NCBI RefSeq assembly: GCF_026013525.1
Contig: NZ_JAPDRA010000001.1
Location: 949,019-1,013,018, forward strand
Origin: Sphingomonas canadensis
GTDB taxonomy: Bacteria > Pseudomonadota > Alphaproteobacteria > Sphingomonadales > Sphingomonadaceae
DNA: 64,000 nucleotides
Direction: 5' to 3'
This document shows positions 52,138-61,439 of this stretch, piece by piece. The notes beneath the pieces are model-generated. The model saw only the letters and a list, made by a program, of their open reading frames with translations. It was not told the DNA's origin and searched no databases. The position numbers and the translations under genes are program-made. Numbering within the stretch: position 1 is the stretch's first letter; each line of letters opens with the position of its first letter.

Positions 52138-52177
52138 CCGGTCCGCTTCGCCCAGGCGAGGCGGGCCGGGGGACCGG
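52138..52177. terminator. Long hairpin between convergent vWA and GFA genes
   Basis: CCGGTCC pairs with GGACCGG across an inner imperfect CGC/GCG-rich stem. It sits between the vWA stop (52125) and the reverse-strand stop at 52180, so it could serve both. Confidence 0.5.
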
Positions 52178-52179
52178 CA

Positions 52180-52575
52180 TCAGCCCGGATAACGATCGAA
52201 TGCCGGCAGCGCGTGCATCGTCGCGCCCCATGCCGGGCGATCGGCCACCTGCACATGGATCTGCGGCGGCAGCGCATCGGGATCGTCCAGCGTCGCGGTC
52301 TGCACGTCGATCATGCCGGGGAAGACGGTGGCGTTGGTATAGAACAGGCCCGTGCCGCACGCCGCGCAGAAATGGCGCACCGCGTTGGCGGACGAGGCAT
52401 AGGTCGCCGGATCGCCCGTTATCGCCAGCGCGGTATGCGGCACCAGCGACCACGCCACCATCGGCGCGCCCGAATGGCGCCGGCAGTCATCGCAATGACA
52501 CAGCGCGCTGTAACGCACGTCGCTGACGTCCATCTCGTACCGGATCACCCCGCAATGGCAGCCGCCGCTCAGCAT
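52180..52575 (-). CDS. GFA-family (glutathione-dependent formaldehyde-activating-like) protein
   Basis: A 131-residue zinc protein of the GFA/Mss4-like fold. Zinc ligands are in GGCHCGVIRY, LCHCDDCRRHSG and HFCAACGTGLFY. The founding member condenses formaldehyde with glutathione, but most relatives have unknown function. The genuine glutathione formaldehyde genes in this window are 10 kb away at 62657-64000. It is convergent with the vWA gene and divergent from topA. Confidence 0.9.
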   Translation of the reverse strand: MLSGGCHCGVIRYEMDVSDVRYSALCHCDDCRRHSGAPMVAWSLVPHTALAITGDPATYASSANAVRHFCAACGTGLFYTNATVFPGMIDVQTATLDDPDALPPQIHVQVADRPAWGATMHALPAFDRYPG

Positions 52576-52702
52576 CGAATCGCTCCCTGGATTTCGTTCT
52601 TAATATGTTCCAATCGTCCCGCGGTCAACGCGCATGGCTTGACGGTGGCGGGTCGCGCTCCACATCCTCGCGCGTACGTGTGAAGGACAGAATCACAATC
52701 CC

Positions 52703-55267
52703 ATGCAGCTTGTAATCGTCGAATCGCCCGCCAAGGCGAAGACCATCGAGAAATATCTGGGCTCGGACTATCGGGTGCTGGCCAGCTATGGCCATGTCCG
52801 CGATCTTCCCGCGCGTGACGGATCGGTCGATCCCGATCAGGGCTTCGCGATGGAGTGGGAGGCCTATGCCGACAAGGGCAAGCAACTGAAGGCCATCGCC
52901 GACGAGGCGAAGAAGGCCGACCGGCTGATCCTGGCTACCGACCCCGATCGCGAGGGCGAGGCGATTAGCTGGCACGTGCAGGAGGTGCTGAAGGGCCGCA
53001 AGGCGCTGCCCGCCAAGGTGGAGCGCGTCACCTTCAACGCGATCACCAAGCCCGCGATCCTGACCGCGATGGAGCATCCGCGCGAGCTGGATACCGATCT
53101 GATCGACGCCTATCGCGCCCGCCGCGCGCTCGACTATCTGGTGGGCTTCACGCTCTCGCCGGTGCTGTGGCGCAAGCTGCCCGGCGCCAAGTCGGCGGGG
53201 CGCGTGCAATCGGTGGCGCTGCGCCTGATCGTCGAGCGCGAGCGCGAGATCGAGTCGTTCGTCACGCAGGAATATTGGTCGGTCACCGCCGATTTGGAGC
53301 AGGACGGCACGCCCTTCCAGGCGCGGCTGGTGAAGTGGAAGGGCAACAAGCTCGACCGCTTGTCGATCGGCGACGGCAAGACCGCGGAGGCGGCGAAGCA
53401 ATCGGTGGAGGAGGGGCGCTTCACCGTCGCCTCGGTCGAGACCAAGCCCGCCACGCGCAATCCGCCGCCGCCCTTCACCACCTCGACGCTGCAGCAGGAG
53501 GCCGCGCGCAAGCTGGGCTTCTCCGCCAGCCACACGATGCGCATCGCCCAGGCGCTCTACGAGGACGGGGCGATCACCTATATGCGTACCGACGGCGTCC
53601 AGATGGACCCGTCCGCGATCCAGGCGGCGCGCAAGGCGGTCGTGGATCGCTACGACGGCCATTACGTCCCGGAAAAGCCGCGCCAGTATCAGACCAAGGC
53701 CAAGAACGCGCAGGAAGCGCACGAGGCGATCCGCCCCACCGATTTCGGCCGCGATCGCGCCGGATCAGGCGATCACGGGCGGCTCTATGACCTGATCTGG
53801 AAGCGCGCGCTGGCCAGCCAGATGGCCTCGGCGCGGCTGGAACGCACCACGATCGAGTTGGAGGACGCCACCGGCAGCCACGCGCTGCGCGCCACCGGCC
53901 AGGTTGTGCTCTTCCCCGGCTATCTCGCGCTCTATGAGGAAGGCCGCGACGACCGGGTCTTCAGCGGCGGCTCCGGCCAGCAGGCCGACGCCGCGGACGA
54001 CGAGGATTCGAAGCGCCTGCCGAAGCTGTCGCAGGGCGACGTGCCCGCCAAGAAGGGCGTCGCCGCCGAACAGCATTTCACCCAGCCCCCGCCGCGTTTC
54101 AGCGAGGCTTCGCTGGTCAAGCGGCTGGAGGAGCTGGGGATCGGGCGGCCCTCAACCTATGCCTCGATCATCCAGGTGCTCAAGGACCGTGCCTATGTGC
54201 GCGTCGAGAAGAACCGCTTCTTCGCCGAGGAGAGCGGCCGGCTGCTGACCGCATTCCTCGAACGGTTCTTCGAGAAATACGTCAATTACGACTTCACCGC
54301 CGAGCTGGAGGAGGAACTGGACGATGTGTCCGGCGGCCGTGCCGGCTGGCAGGCGGTGCTCGATGCCTTCTGGCGCGATTTCAAGCCGCGCACCGCCGAG
54401 GTGATGGAGCAGAAGCCGTCGGAGATCACCGCCGCGCTCGACCTGTTCCTGGAATCCTATCTGTTCCCGCCCCGTGCGGACGGGAGCGATCCGCGCCTGT
54501 GCCCCACCTGCGGCACCGGGCGGCTGGCGCTGCGCGGCGGCCGCTTCGGCGCCTTTGTCGCCTGTTCCAACTATCCCGACTGCAAATACACCCGCCGTTT
54601 CGCCCAGCCGGGCGGCGAGGGCGCCGAATCGTCCGAGCCGGAGCTGCTGGGCACCGATCCCGAAACCGGGCTGAAGGTGGAGCGCAAGGCGGGCCGCTTC
54701 GGCCCCTATATCCAGCTCGGCGAGGGCAAGGAGGCCGCGCGCGCCTCGATCCCCAAGGATATCGACCTCGATCTCGAATGGGCGCTCAAGCTGCTGAAGC
54801 TGCCGCGCACGATCGGCGACCATCCGGAGAGCGGCAAGCCGATCACCGCCTCGATCGGCCGCTATGGCCCCTATCTGGCGCATGACGGCAAATATGCCCG
54901 GCTGCATTCCACCGCCGAGGTGTTCGAGACCGGCATGAACGCGGCGGTGGTCAAGCTGGCCGAAGCGGCGGCGGGGGCGGGGCGCCCGCAGCGCGGCAGC
55001 CGCGAGCCGCTGAAGCTGCTGGGCAAGCATCCGCGCACCGATGCCGAGATCAAGCTGATGGACGGCCGCTACGGCGCCTATGTGACCGACGGCACGACCA
55101 ACGCGACGCTGCCCAAGACGATCGACAAGGACGCGCTGACGCTGGAGGAGGCCGCCCAGCTAATCGACGCCCGCGCCGCCGCCGCACCGGCGAAGGGCAA
55201 GGGCAAGAAGAAGGCGGCACCGAAAAAGGCCACGGCGAAGAAGCCAGCGGCGAAGAAGAAGGCGTAA
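52703..55267 (+). CDS. topA: DNA topoisomerase I
   Basis: The 854-residue type IA enzyme that relaxes negative supercoils. The Toprim domain begins MQLVIVESPAKAKTIEKYL and includes the acidic LATDPDREGEAISWH. The nucleophile is Tyr293 in ITYMRTDGV. A zinc ribbon follows (LCPTCGTGRL and CSNYPDCKY), then several repeated topoisomerase C-terminal segments (RFGPYIQLG, RYGPYLA, RYGAYVTDG). It ends in a Lys/Ala-rich tail (residues about 830-854) that should aid DNA binding. Confidence 0.97.
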   Translation: MQLVIVESPAKAKTIEKYLGSDYRVLASYGHVRDLPARDGSVDPDQGFAMEWEAYADKGKQLKAIADEAKKADRLILATDPDREGEAISWHVQEVLKGRKALPAKVERVTFNAITKPAILTAMEHPRELDTDLIDAYRARRALDYLVGFTLSPVLWRKLPGAKSAGRVQSVALRLIVEREREIESFVTQEYWSVTADLEQDGTPFQARLVKWKGNKLDRLSIGDGKTAEAAKQSVEEGRFTVASVETKPATRNPPPPFTTSTLQQEAARKLGFSASHTMRIAQALYEDGAITYMRTDGVQMDPSAIQAARKAVVDRYDGHYVPEKPRQYQTKAKNAQEAHEAIRPTDFGRDRAGSGDHGRLYDLIWKRALASQMASARLERTTIELEDATGSHALRATGQVVLFPGYLALYEEGRDDRVFSGGSGQQADAADDEDSKRLPKLSQGDVPAKKGVAAEQHFTQPPPRFSEASLVKRLEELGIGRPSTYASIIQVLKDRAYVRVEKNRFFAEESGRLLTAFLERFFEKYVNYDFTAELEEELDDVSGGRAGWQAVLDAFWRDFKPRTAEVMEQKPSEITAALDLFLESYLFPPRADGSDPRLCPTCGTGRLALRGGRFGAFVACSNYPDCKYTRRFAQPGGEGAESSEPELLGTDPETGLKVERKAGRFGPYIQLGEGKEAARASIPKDIDLDLEWALKLLKLPRTIGDHPESGKPITASIGRYGPYLAHDGKYARLHSTAEVFETGMNAAVVKLAEAAAGAGRPQRGSREPLKLLGKHPRTDAEIKLMDGRYGAYVTDGTTNATLPKTIDKDALTLEEAAQLIDARAAAAPAKGKGKKKAAPKKATAKKPAAKKKA

Positions 55268-55268
55268 T

Positions 55269-55287
55269 CCCTCCCCGCAAGGGAGGG
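55269..55287. terminator. 7-bp GC hairpin between convergent topA and Sel1-like gene
   Basis: CCCTCCC, CGCAA loop, GGGAGGG, starting one base after the topA stop. It belongs to the same sequence type as the hairpins at 11722, 33740 and 34772. Confidence 0.55.
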
Positions 55288-55295
55288 GCCGTGCC

Positions 55296-55592
55296 TTACG
55301 CCGCCCGGCGCTGCGTCAGTGCCAGCCAGTCGCGTGCGGCCTTCTGGGCCGCGATGATCTCACGCGCGCTCATGTCCTCGGCGATCTCCGCCCGGCATTC
55401 CATCGCGTGCTCGTCGCCCGAAAGGGCGGCGATGTTGAACCATTTGTGCGCCTCGACCAGATCCATGTCCACGCCGTCCGATCCGGACGAATAGACCATG
55501 CCAAGGTCGAAACATGCTTGCGCGTCGCCCCGGGCCGCATCCCGCAGCCGGCTTTCGATCAGGAACCGCGCACTCTTCAGGCTGCTGCCCAT
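55296..55592 (-). CDS. Sel1-repeat-like small protein
   Basis: A 98-residue protein containing one to two Sel1/TPR-like helical repeats (AACFDLGMVYSSG-type: ARGDAQACFDLGMVYSSGSD, then DLVEAHKWFNIAALSGDEHA). A basic C-terminal helix follows. Such repeats mediate protein contacts. ATG 55592 opens at the homology; the longer frame to 55652 adds 20 residues of doubtful character. It has no signal peptide. Confidence 0.78.
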   Translation of the reverse strand: MGSSLKSARFLIESRLRDAARGDAQACFDLGMVYSSGSDGVDMDLVEAHKWFNIAALSGDEHAMECRAEIAEDMSAREIIAAQKAARDWLALTQRRAA

Positions 55593-55676
55593 CGTCGCTA
55601 CCCCTTTGTTGTCCACATCGCTGGATGTGACGGGTACGTTCTGACAGGCCAATTACGAACATATGGTTAACGGAAT

Positions 55677-56522
55677 TTACCGTATACGTTCATCTACGGG
55701 GATGTTGTCGATCAGGCGGGTGGCGCCCATCCGCGCCGCGGCGATCAGCCGGCGGGGCCGGTCCTCCGCCGGATCGCCCAGCGTCGCGGCGTCGACCAGC
55801 GCGACATAGTCGATCTCGAAGCCCGCGGCGGTCAGCGTCTCGCGGGCCTGGGCCAGCGCGGCTTCGGGATCTGCGCCGTCGGCAATCGCTCGTTCGGCGG
55901 CGCCCAGCGCGCGGGGCAGCGCCACCGCCCGCGTCCGCTCCTCGGGCGAAAGATAGACGTTGCGCGAGGAGAGCGCGAGCCCGTCGTCCTCGCGCTGGGT
56001 GAGCACGCCCTGAATATCGATCCCCAGGTTCAGGTCGGTGACCATGCGGCGGATCACCTGGAGCTGCTGCCAGTCCTTCTCGCCGAACAGCGCGATATCG
56101 GGGCGGACCTGATTGAACAGCTTGGCCACCACGGTCGCCACCCCGTCGAAATGGCCCGGCCGCGCCGCGCCGTCCCAGCGATCGCTGACGCCGGAGACGG
56201 AGATGTTGGTGGCGTATCCCTCCGGATACATCACTTCCACCGGCGGCATCCACAACAGGTCCACGCCCGCGCGCTTCAGCATCGCCGAATCGGTCTGCTC
56301 CTTGCGCGGATAGCGGGCGAAGTCCTCGTTCGGGCCGAACTGGCGCGGATTGACGAAGATCGAAACGGCCACCCGGTCCGCGGCGCGGCGCGCGGCCTCC
56401 ACCAGCGCCATGTGCCCCGCGTGCAGCGCCCCCATGGTCGGGACCAGCGCCACGCGCTCGCCGCCCGCGCGATAGGCGGAAACCGCTTCGCGCAGCGCAT
56501 CCAGATCACGGAGAGTTTGCAC
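55677..56522 (-). CDS. panC: Pantothenate synthetase
   Basis: A 281-residue ATP-dependent ligase joining pantoate and beta-alanine for coenzyme A synthesis. VALVPTMGALHAGHMALVEA holds the HxGH nucleotide site. SIFVNPRQFGPNEDFARYPR, ALFGEKDWQQLQVIRRMV and LALSSRNVYLSPEER follow. It is divergent from mipZ, with 40 bases between the starts. No other pan genes are nearby. Confidence 0.96.
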   Translation of the reverse strand: MQTLRDLDALREAVSAYRAGGERVALVPTMGALHAGHMALVEAARRAADRVAVSIFVNPRQFGPNEDFARYPRKEQTDSAMLKRAGVDLLWMPPVEVMYPEGYATNISVSGVSDRWDGAARPGHFDGVATVVAKLFNQVRPDIALFGEKDWQQLQVIRRMVTDLNLGIDIQGVLTQREDDGLALSSRNVYLSPEERTRAVALPRALGAAERAIADGADPEAALAQARETLTAAGFEIDYVALVDAATLGDPAEDRPRRLIAAARMGATRLIDNIPVDERIR

Positions 56523-56562
56523 GCATTAACACTTTCGATAAGACAGGGAGGGGCGGCCTTCT

Positions 56563-57399
56563 ATGGGGGAGGGGCCGCACGATCAAGCAAGGGATGAACG
56601 CGCCTTGGGCGACGCACCGAAACGGCTACATGTAATCGTGTTCGCCAACGAAAAGGGCGGCACGGGCAAGTCGACGACGGCGGTGCATACCGCGATCGCG
56701 CTTACCGTGAAGGGCGCGCGCGTCGCCTGCCTCGATCTCGATCATCGCCAGCGCACGCTGGGCCGTTATCTGGACAACCGCGCCGCCACCATCGCGCGCA
56801 CGGGCCGCGAGTTGCCGATGCCGCGGTATGAGACGCATGACGGCGAAAGCATCGCCCGCTTCTCCGAACTGCTCGACGAACTGAGCGACGCGGCCGATTT
56901 CCTGGTGATCGACACGCCGGGCCGCGACGATCGCTTCGCGCGCATCGCGGTCACCAACGCCGATACGCTGGTCACGCCGATGAACGACAGCTTCGTCGAT
57001 TTCGACCTGATCGGCCAGGTCGATCCGGAGACGTTCCGCGTGATCCGCCCCAGCTTCTATTCGGAGCTGATCTGGGAATCGCGCAAGCGCCGCGCCAAGG
57101 AGGATGGCGAGACGATCGACTGGGTGGTGCTGCGCAATCGCATGCAGCACATCGAGGCGCGCAACATGAAGCGCGTGTCGGAGGCGATCGACCAGCTTTC
57201 GCGCCGCGTCGGCTTCCGCGTCATTTCCGGCCTGTCGGAGCGCGTGATCTATCGCGAGCTGTTCCCCCAGGGGCTGACGATGCTCGATTCGCGCGAATTC
57301 GGCGACATGGGGCTGGCGCATGTCGCCGCGCGGCAGGAACTGCGCGAGATGATGGCCGGGCTGGCGCTGCCGGAGCCGGCGCTGCCGCTGTTCGCCTGA
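56563..57399 (+). CDS. mipZ: Division-plane positioning ATPase MipZ
   Basis: A 278-residue ParA-type ATPase that forms a polar gradient through ParB and blocks FtsZ away from midcell in alphaproteobacteria. The deviant Walker A is NEKGGTGKSTTAVH, the catalytic region is VIDTPGRDDRFARIAV, and TPMNDSFVDFDLIGQVD is typical of MipZ. GGGAGGGG precedes the ATG at normal spacing. A J-domain gene starts two bases after its stop. Confidence 0.95.
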   Translation: MGEGPHDQARDERALGDAPKRLHVIVFANEKGGTGKSTTAVHTAIALTVKGARVACLDLDHRQRTLGRYLDNRAATIARTGRELPMPRYETHDGESIARFSELLDELSDAADFLVIDTPGRDDRFARIAVTNADTLVTPMNDSFVDFDLIGQVDPETFRVIRPSFYSELIWESRKRRAKEDGETIDWVVLRNRMQHIEARNMKRVSEAIDQLSRRVGFRVISGLSERVIYRELFPQGLTMLDSREFGDMGLAHVAARQELREMMAGLALPEPALPLFA

Positions 57400-57400
57400 A

Positions 57401-57655
57401 ATGTCGAAGCTCGTCCTTGCCGCGCTGCTGATCGCGGCGCTGTGGCTGCTGCTGCGCAAGACCGCGCCGCGCCCGCCGATGCCGGAGGCGGAGGCGCGCG
57501 CCGTGCTGGGCGTGGGCGAGCGCGCGGACGAAGAGGCGATTCGTGCGGCCCACCGCCGGCTGGTCACGGCCGTCCATCCCGATCGCGGCGGATCGGAAGA
57601 GCTCACCCGCCGAATCAACGCAGCGCGCGACGTGCTGCTCGGCAAGCTGCGGTAA
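57401..57655 (+). CDS. Membrane-tethered J-domain protein
   Basis: An 84-residue protein with an N-terminal transmembrane helix (LVLAALLIAALWLLL) and a compact J domain (EARAVLGVGERADEEAIRAA, then HRRLVTAVHPDRGG, with the HPD motif that stimulates DnaK ATPase). This is the Pam18/TIM14 layout. It begins directly after mipZ, so the two should be cotranslated. It probably recruits a Hsp70 to the inner membrane; the client is unknown. Confidence 0.92.
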   Translation: MSKLVLAALLIAALWLLLRKTAPRPPMPEAEARAVLGVGERADEEAIRAAHRRLVTAVHPDRGGSEELTRRINAARDVLLGKLR

Positions 57656-57793
57656 GGCGCCTTGCAGCGGCGCTTGCGGCCCGGATTTCCGTACCAGTCA
57701 CGGACCCGCAACAAAATTGTGCGGCGCAGCAGGGTTGAACTTTCCCGCCGTCTCGCGGATTAGGCACGCACAACAGAACGCCTTGGAGGCTCC

Positions 57794-59176
57794 ATGACTC
57801 ACGTCTTCAATCCCACCTCGCTGCGCGAATACGACATCCGTGGAATCGTGGGGAAGACATTGGGGCCTGCCGATGCCTATGCGATCGGCCGCAGCTTCGC
57901 GACGCTGCTGCGCCGCGCGGGCGGCACGCGCGTGGCGGTGGGCCGCGACGGCCGCGTCTCCTCGCCCGAGCTGGAGAAGTCGCTGATCGCGGGGCTCAAC
58001 GCCTCCGGCGTCGATGTGGTGCGCACCGGCATGGGGCCGACGCCGATGCTATATTATGCCGAGGCCACGCTGGAGGTGGACGGCGGCATCCAGATAACCG
58101 GCAGCCATAATCCCGGCGATTACAACGGCTTCAAGATGGTGTTCCAGCACCGCGCCTTTTTCGGCGAGGATATTCAGACGATCGGCAAGATGTCGGCCGT
58201 GGGCGATTGGGAGGAAGGCACCGGCACGGTCAGCGACGCCGATATCGAGGACCTTTACGTCGCGCGCCTGTTCGAAGGCTATGCCGGCGGCAGCTATCGC
58301 ATCGGCTGGGATACGGGCAACGGCGCGGCCGGCCCGGTGATCGAGAAGCTGGTCAAGCTCCTGCCGGGTGAGCATCATCTGCTCTTCACCGAAGTGGACG
58401 GCAATTTCCCCAACCATCATCCCGATCCCACCGAAGAGAAGAACCTGGCGGACCTGAAGGCACTGGTCGCGGAGAAGAAGCTCGATTTCGGACTGGCCTT
58501 CGATGGCGACGGCGACCGGATCGGCGCGATCGACGGGCTGGGCCGCGTCGTATGGGGCGATCAGCTTCTGTCCATTCTGGCCGAACCCGTGCTGCGCGCG
58601 GAGCCCGGATCGACAATCATCGCCGACGTGAAGGCCAGCCAGATGCTGTACGATCGCATCGCCGAGCTGGGCGGCCAGCCGCTGATGTGGAAGACCGGCC
58701 ACAGCCTGATCAAGACCAAGATGAAGGAAACGCACGCGCCGCTGGCCGGCGAGATGAGCGGCCACATCTTCTTCGCGCACCAATATTACGGCTTCGACGA
58801 CGCCCAGTACGCCGCCGTGCGGCTGATCGGCGCGGTGCATGCGATCGGCAAGTCGCTCACCGAGATCAAGGACGCGATGCCGGAACTGATCAACACGCCC
58901 GAGATGCGCTTCCAGGTGGACGAGAGCCGCAAGTTCGCGGTGGTGGACGAGGTGCTGGACCGACTGGAGGCCGATGGTGCCGACGTGAACCGCACCGATG
59001 GCGCGCGCGTGAACACGCCCGACGGATGGTGGCTGCTGCGCGCGTCGAACACCCAGGACGTGCTGGTCGCCCGCGCCGAGGCGAAGACCCAGGAGGGGCT
59101 GGATCGCCTGCTCGCCCAGATCGACGACCAGCTCGCCAAGAGCGGCCTGGTGCGCGGGCCGCAGGCAGGGCATTGA
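57794..59176 (+). CDS. Phosphomannomutase/phosphoglucomutase
   Basis: A 460-residue alpha-D-phosphohexomutase interconverting mannose- or glucose-1- and 6-phosphates for sugar-nucleotide and exopolysaccharide synthesis. FNPTSLREYDIRGIVG opens the protein, and TGSHNPGDYNGFKM carries the phosphoserine. FDGDGDRIGAID is the metal loop, and GEMSGHIFF the sugar-specificity loop. A PMM/PGM (AlgC-like) dual activity fits the length. It could be named manB, algC or pgm, so no symbol is given. Confidence 0.94.
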   Translation: MTHVFNPTSLREYDIRGIVGKTLGPADAYAIGRSFATLLRRAGGTRVAVGRDGRVSSPELEKSLIAGLNASGVDVVRTGMGPTPMLYYAEATLEVDGGIQITGSHNPGDYNGFKMVFQHRAFFGEDIQTIGKMSAVGDWEEGTGTVSDADIEDLYVARLFEGYAGGSYRIGWDTGNGAAGPVIEKLVKLLPGEHHLLFTEVDGNFPNHHPDPTEEKNLADLKALVAEKKLDFGLAFDGDGDRIGAIDGLGRVVWGDQLLSILAEPVLRAEPGSTIIADVKASQMLYDRIAELGGQPLMWKTGHSLIKTKMKETHAPLAGEMSGHIFFAHQYYGFDDAQYAAVRLIGAVHAIGKSLTEIKDAMPELINTPEMRFQVDESRKFAVVDEVLDRLEADGADVNRTDGARVNTPDGWWLLRASNTQDVLVARAEAKTQEGLDRLLAQIDDQLAKSGLVRGPQAGH

Positions 59177-59269
59177 GGCGGGGCACTGACGCAGGGGCCG
59201 GGCGGCGCGGCGGCGGCGTCCGCCGCTTTTGACTCGCTTTCCCGGCCGTTAGCCCCCACCTAGGCGCCC

Positions 59270-60031
59270 ATGGCTCCCCCGCCTCCCCAGATCGTCCGCG
59301 TCATCGACCTTGAGACCACCGGCAACGCGCCGCCGCAGCACGGCGTGCTCGAGATCGGCTGGCAGGACGTGGCGCTGGGCAAGGACGGGCGCTGGGAGCT
59401 GGAGGGAACCGGCGGTTCGGTGATGGTCAATCCCGGCCGGCCGATCCCGCCGCTCACTATGGCGGTCCACCATATCCGCGAGGAGGATGTGGCCGACGCA
59501 CCCTGGTTCCAGGACGTAGCCCGGCCGATCCTGGACCCCTGGCCGCGCCGCGTGGCGCTGGCTGCTCACCGGGCGAGCTTCGAGGAACAGTTCTGCACCC
59601 CCGCGCTCACCCGCGGCGCGGACTGGATCTGCACATGGAAATGCGCGCTCAGGCTGTGGCCGGAGGCGCCGGGCTTCTCCAACCAGATCTTGCGCTATTA
59701 TCGCCGTCCGGACGGGATGGAGCATGAACGCGGGCTGCCCGCGCACCGAGCCTTCCCCGACGCCTATGTCACCGCCTTCCACCTGCGCGACATGCTCAAC
59801 AGCGCCAGCCTGGCGCAGCTCGTCGAATGGTCGAAGGTGCCGGGGCTGCTGCCGCGCGTGCGCTATGGTCCCGATCGCGGCAAGGAATGGTGGGAGATCG
59901 ACGACGACAGCCTCGCCGCCTTCCTTTCCGATCGCGACGAGGACATCCGCTTCACCGCCCAGACCGAGCTGGCCCGCCGCCGTGGCGGAGGCCCGGTGGG
60001 GCACGACCCGGCCGAGGGGCTGCTGTTGTAG
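59270..60031 (+). CDS. DnaQ-like 3'-5' exonuclease
   Basis: A 253-residue DEDD-type exonuclease. VRVIDLETTG (Exo I) and the AHRASFEEQF (Exo II) element are clear. HRAFPDAYVTAFHL supplies the final His and Asp, giving a DEDDh-like set similar to ExoX. The C-terminal domain (about residues 180-253) is not recognised. It is a DNA-repair or nucleotide-recycling nuclease rather than the PolIII epsilon subunit. Confidence 0.88.
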   Translation: MAPPPPQIVRVIDLETTGNAPPQHGVLEIGWQDVALGKDGRWELEGTGGSVMVNPGRPIPPLTMAVHHIREEDVADAPWFQDVARPILDPWPRRVALAAHRASFEEQFCTPALTRGADWICTWKCALRLWPEAPGFSNQILRYYRRPDGMEHERGLPAHRAFPDAYVTAFHLRDMLNSASLAQLVEWSKVPGLLPRVRYGPDRGKEWWEIDDDSLAAFLSDRDEDIRFTAQTELARRRGGGPVGHDPAEGLLL

Positions 60032-60091
60032 CGCGACGGAGACGAGCGGGTCACAGAGGCATCCGGCCGCGTCGCGGAAGGTTGCCGGGGC

Positions 60092-60502
60092 CTATCGCCG
60101 CCCCGCGATGAGCGCGCGGATGCCCTCCAGCACCGCCCCGAAGGCGAGCGGCCCGGCGGGGTGGGTTTCCTCCACAGCCGCATCCTCCGGCGCCAGCGGA
60201 TCGAGCAGCGCCGCGGTGGCGATGCCGAAGGTCGGCGCGAATCCGTCGCGCGCCTCCGGCTTGTATTCGGCGATCAGGCCATAGATGCCGCCCAGCACCG
60301 CGCCCGCGATATAGCGCACCCGGTCGCCCCGCGCGGGTGGCGCCGTCACGGCGGGAAGCGCCTCGGGCTCCGCGCCATCCTCCTCCGCCGCGGTCTCCCC
60401 GGCGGGCGGTGGCGCAGCCTCGATCGCCGCCAGCGCCGCCGCGGCGATCAGCCCGGCCAGCGCGCCGGCCGCCAGGCCGATCAGGGGGCGCGGCTCCGCC
60501 AT
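60092..60502 (-). CDS. Putative membrane protein behind TraB/GumN gene
   Basis: A 136-residue protein with an N-terminal hydrophobic helix (PLIGLAAGALAGLIAAAALA), a charged Ala/Pro/Glu linker and a second hydrophobic region (RYIAGAVLGGIYGLIAEY). The pattern recalls DUF1440 (YagU-like), but the match is weak. ATG 60502 overlaps the upstream TGA by one base, so it is cotranslated with the GumN-like gene. Function unknown. Confidence 0.65.
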   Translation of the reverse strand: MAEPRPLIGLAAGALAGLIAAAALAAIEAAPPPAGETAAEEDGAEPEALPAVTAPPARGDRVRYIAGAVLGGIYGLIAEYKPEARDGFAPTFGIATAALLDPLAPEDAAVEETHPAGPLAFGAVLEGIRALIAGRR

Positions 60503-61386
60503 CAGTAGAGGATGCGCTTGGCCTTCAACCCGCGCTTGGCGAGAAAGGCCTGTACGCTCTGCTTGCCCGCCAGATGGCCGGCGCCCACCGCGATGAACAC
60601 CTCGCCCGGCTGGGCCATGCGCTGCGTGATCCACTTGGCCCAGTTGGCGTTGCGATCGGTGAGCAGGAAACGGACCATCTCGGGCGAGCTGCCCGGCGCC
60701 TCGCTGACCAGCCGGCCCAGCGTGTCGGGATCGCCCTTGGCCCAGGCGTCGACCATGTTGTCGGTCATCGGCGTCACCGCGTCGAGCCGCTTGAGCCCGT
60801 CGATCAGCCCGGCGATCTGCGCGGCTTCCGGCATCTTGTCGAAGAAGCCGAGCTGCTCCTCCACCGTCTCCAGCCCGGCCACCGTCTTGCCGCCCTTGCG
60901 CGCGGCGGCGAGCAGGATCGATTCGGGGCCGCTGGCCGGATCATAGCCGGCCTTGAGCAGCGGCAGCATCGACAGCGTGACCGATGCCATCCACGGCTTC
61001 TGCCGGTCGAGCAGCGCGGGGGGCAGGCCCATGCCCTTCAGCGCGGGCAGATAGATGGCGCGCTGTTCCTCCGTCAGCTTCTCGCTCAGCGTCGGGCCGG
61101 TTGTGGTCATGCCCAGCTTCATGATCGTGGCGACCGTCTCCGGCCCGCTCGGATCGGCCAGTTCCATCACCAGCTCGTCGCTCTGGTTGAACGCGGCCCA
61201 GACGGCGCTGTCGAACCATTGCAGCCCCGGGCGCAGCACATGGACCGTGCCGAACAGATAGATCGTCGTATCCTCGTCCTGCACCACCCACAGCGCCGGA
61301 TCGGCCGGGCGCGCGACCTGCGCATGCGCGGCGGGCGCGAGGAGCAGGGCAAGCGCGGCAAATGCGCGCGACAGGAAGTTCAGCAT
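60502..61386 (-). CDS. TraB/GumN-family secreted protein
   Basis: A 294-residue protein with a signal peptide (AFAALALLLAPAAHAQ). The fold is the TraB/PrgY/GumN erythromycin-esterase-like type, with YLFGTVHVLRPG near the N-terminus and FIAVGAGHLAGKQSVQAFL near the C-terminus, two motifs that supply metal-binding histidines. Members are proposed to be metalloproteases of the periplasm or cell surface. The short membrane protein gene downstream overlaps by one base. Confidence 0.9.
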   Translation of the reverse strand: MLNFLSRAFAALALLLAPAAHAQVARPADPALWVVQDEDTTIYLFGTVHVLRPGLQWFDSAVWAAFNQSDELVMELADPSGPETVATIMKLGMTTTGPTLSEKLTEEQRAIYLPALKGMGLPPALLDRQKPWMASVTLSMLPLLKAGYDPASGPESILLAAARKGGKTVAGLETVEEQLGFFDKMPEAAQIAGLIDGLKRLDAVTPMTDNMVDAWAKGDPDTLGRLVSEAPGSSPEMVRFLLTDRNANWAKWITQRMAQPGEVFIAVGAGHLAGKQSVQAFLAKRGLKAKRILY

Positions 61387-61439
61387 CCGGCGGTCACTCC
61401 AGCGGGTCCGTAAACACCGAACATAGCAGCCGAAAGCTT

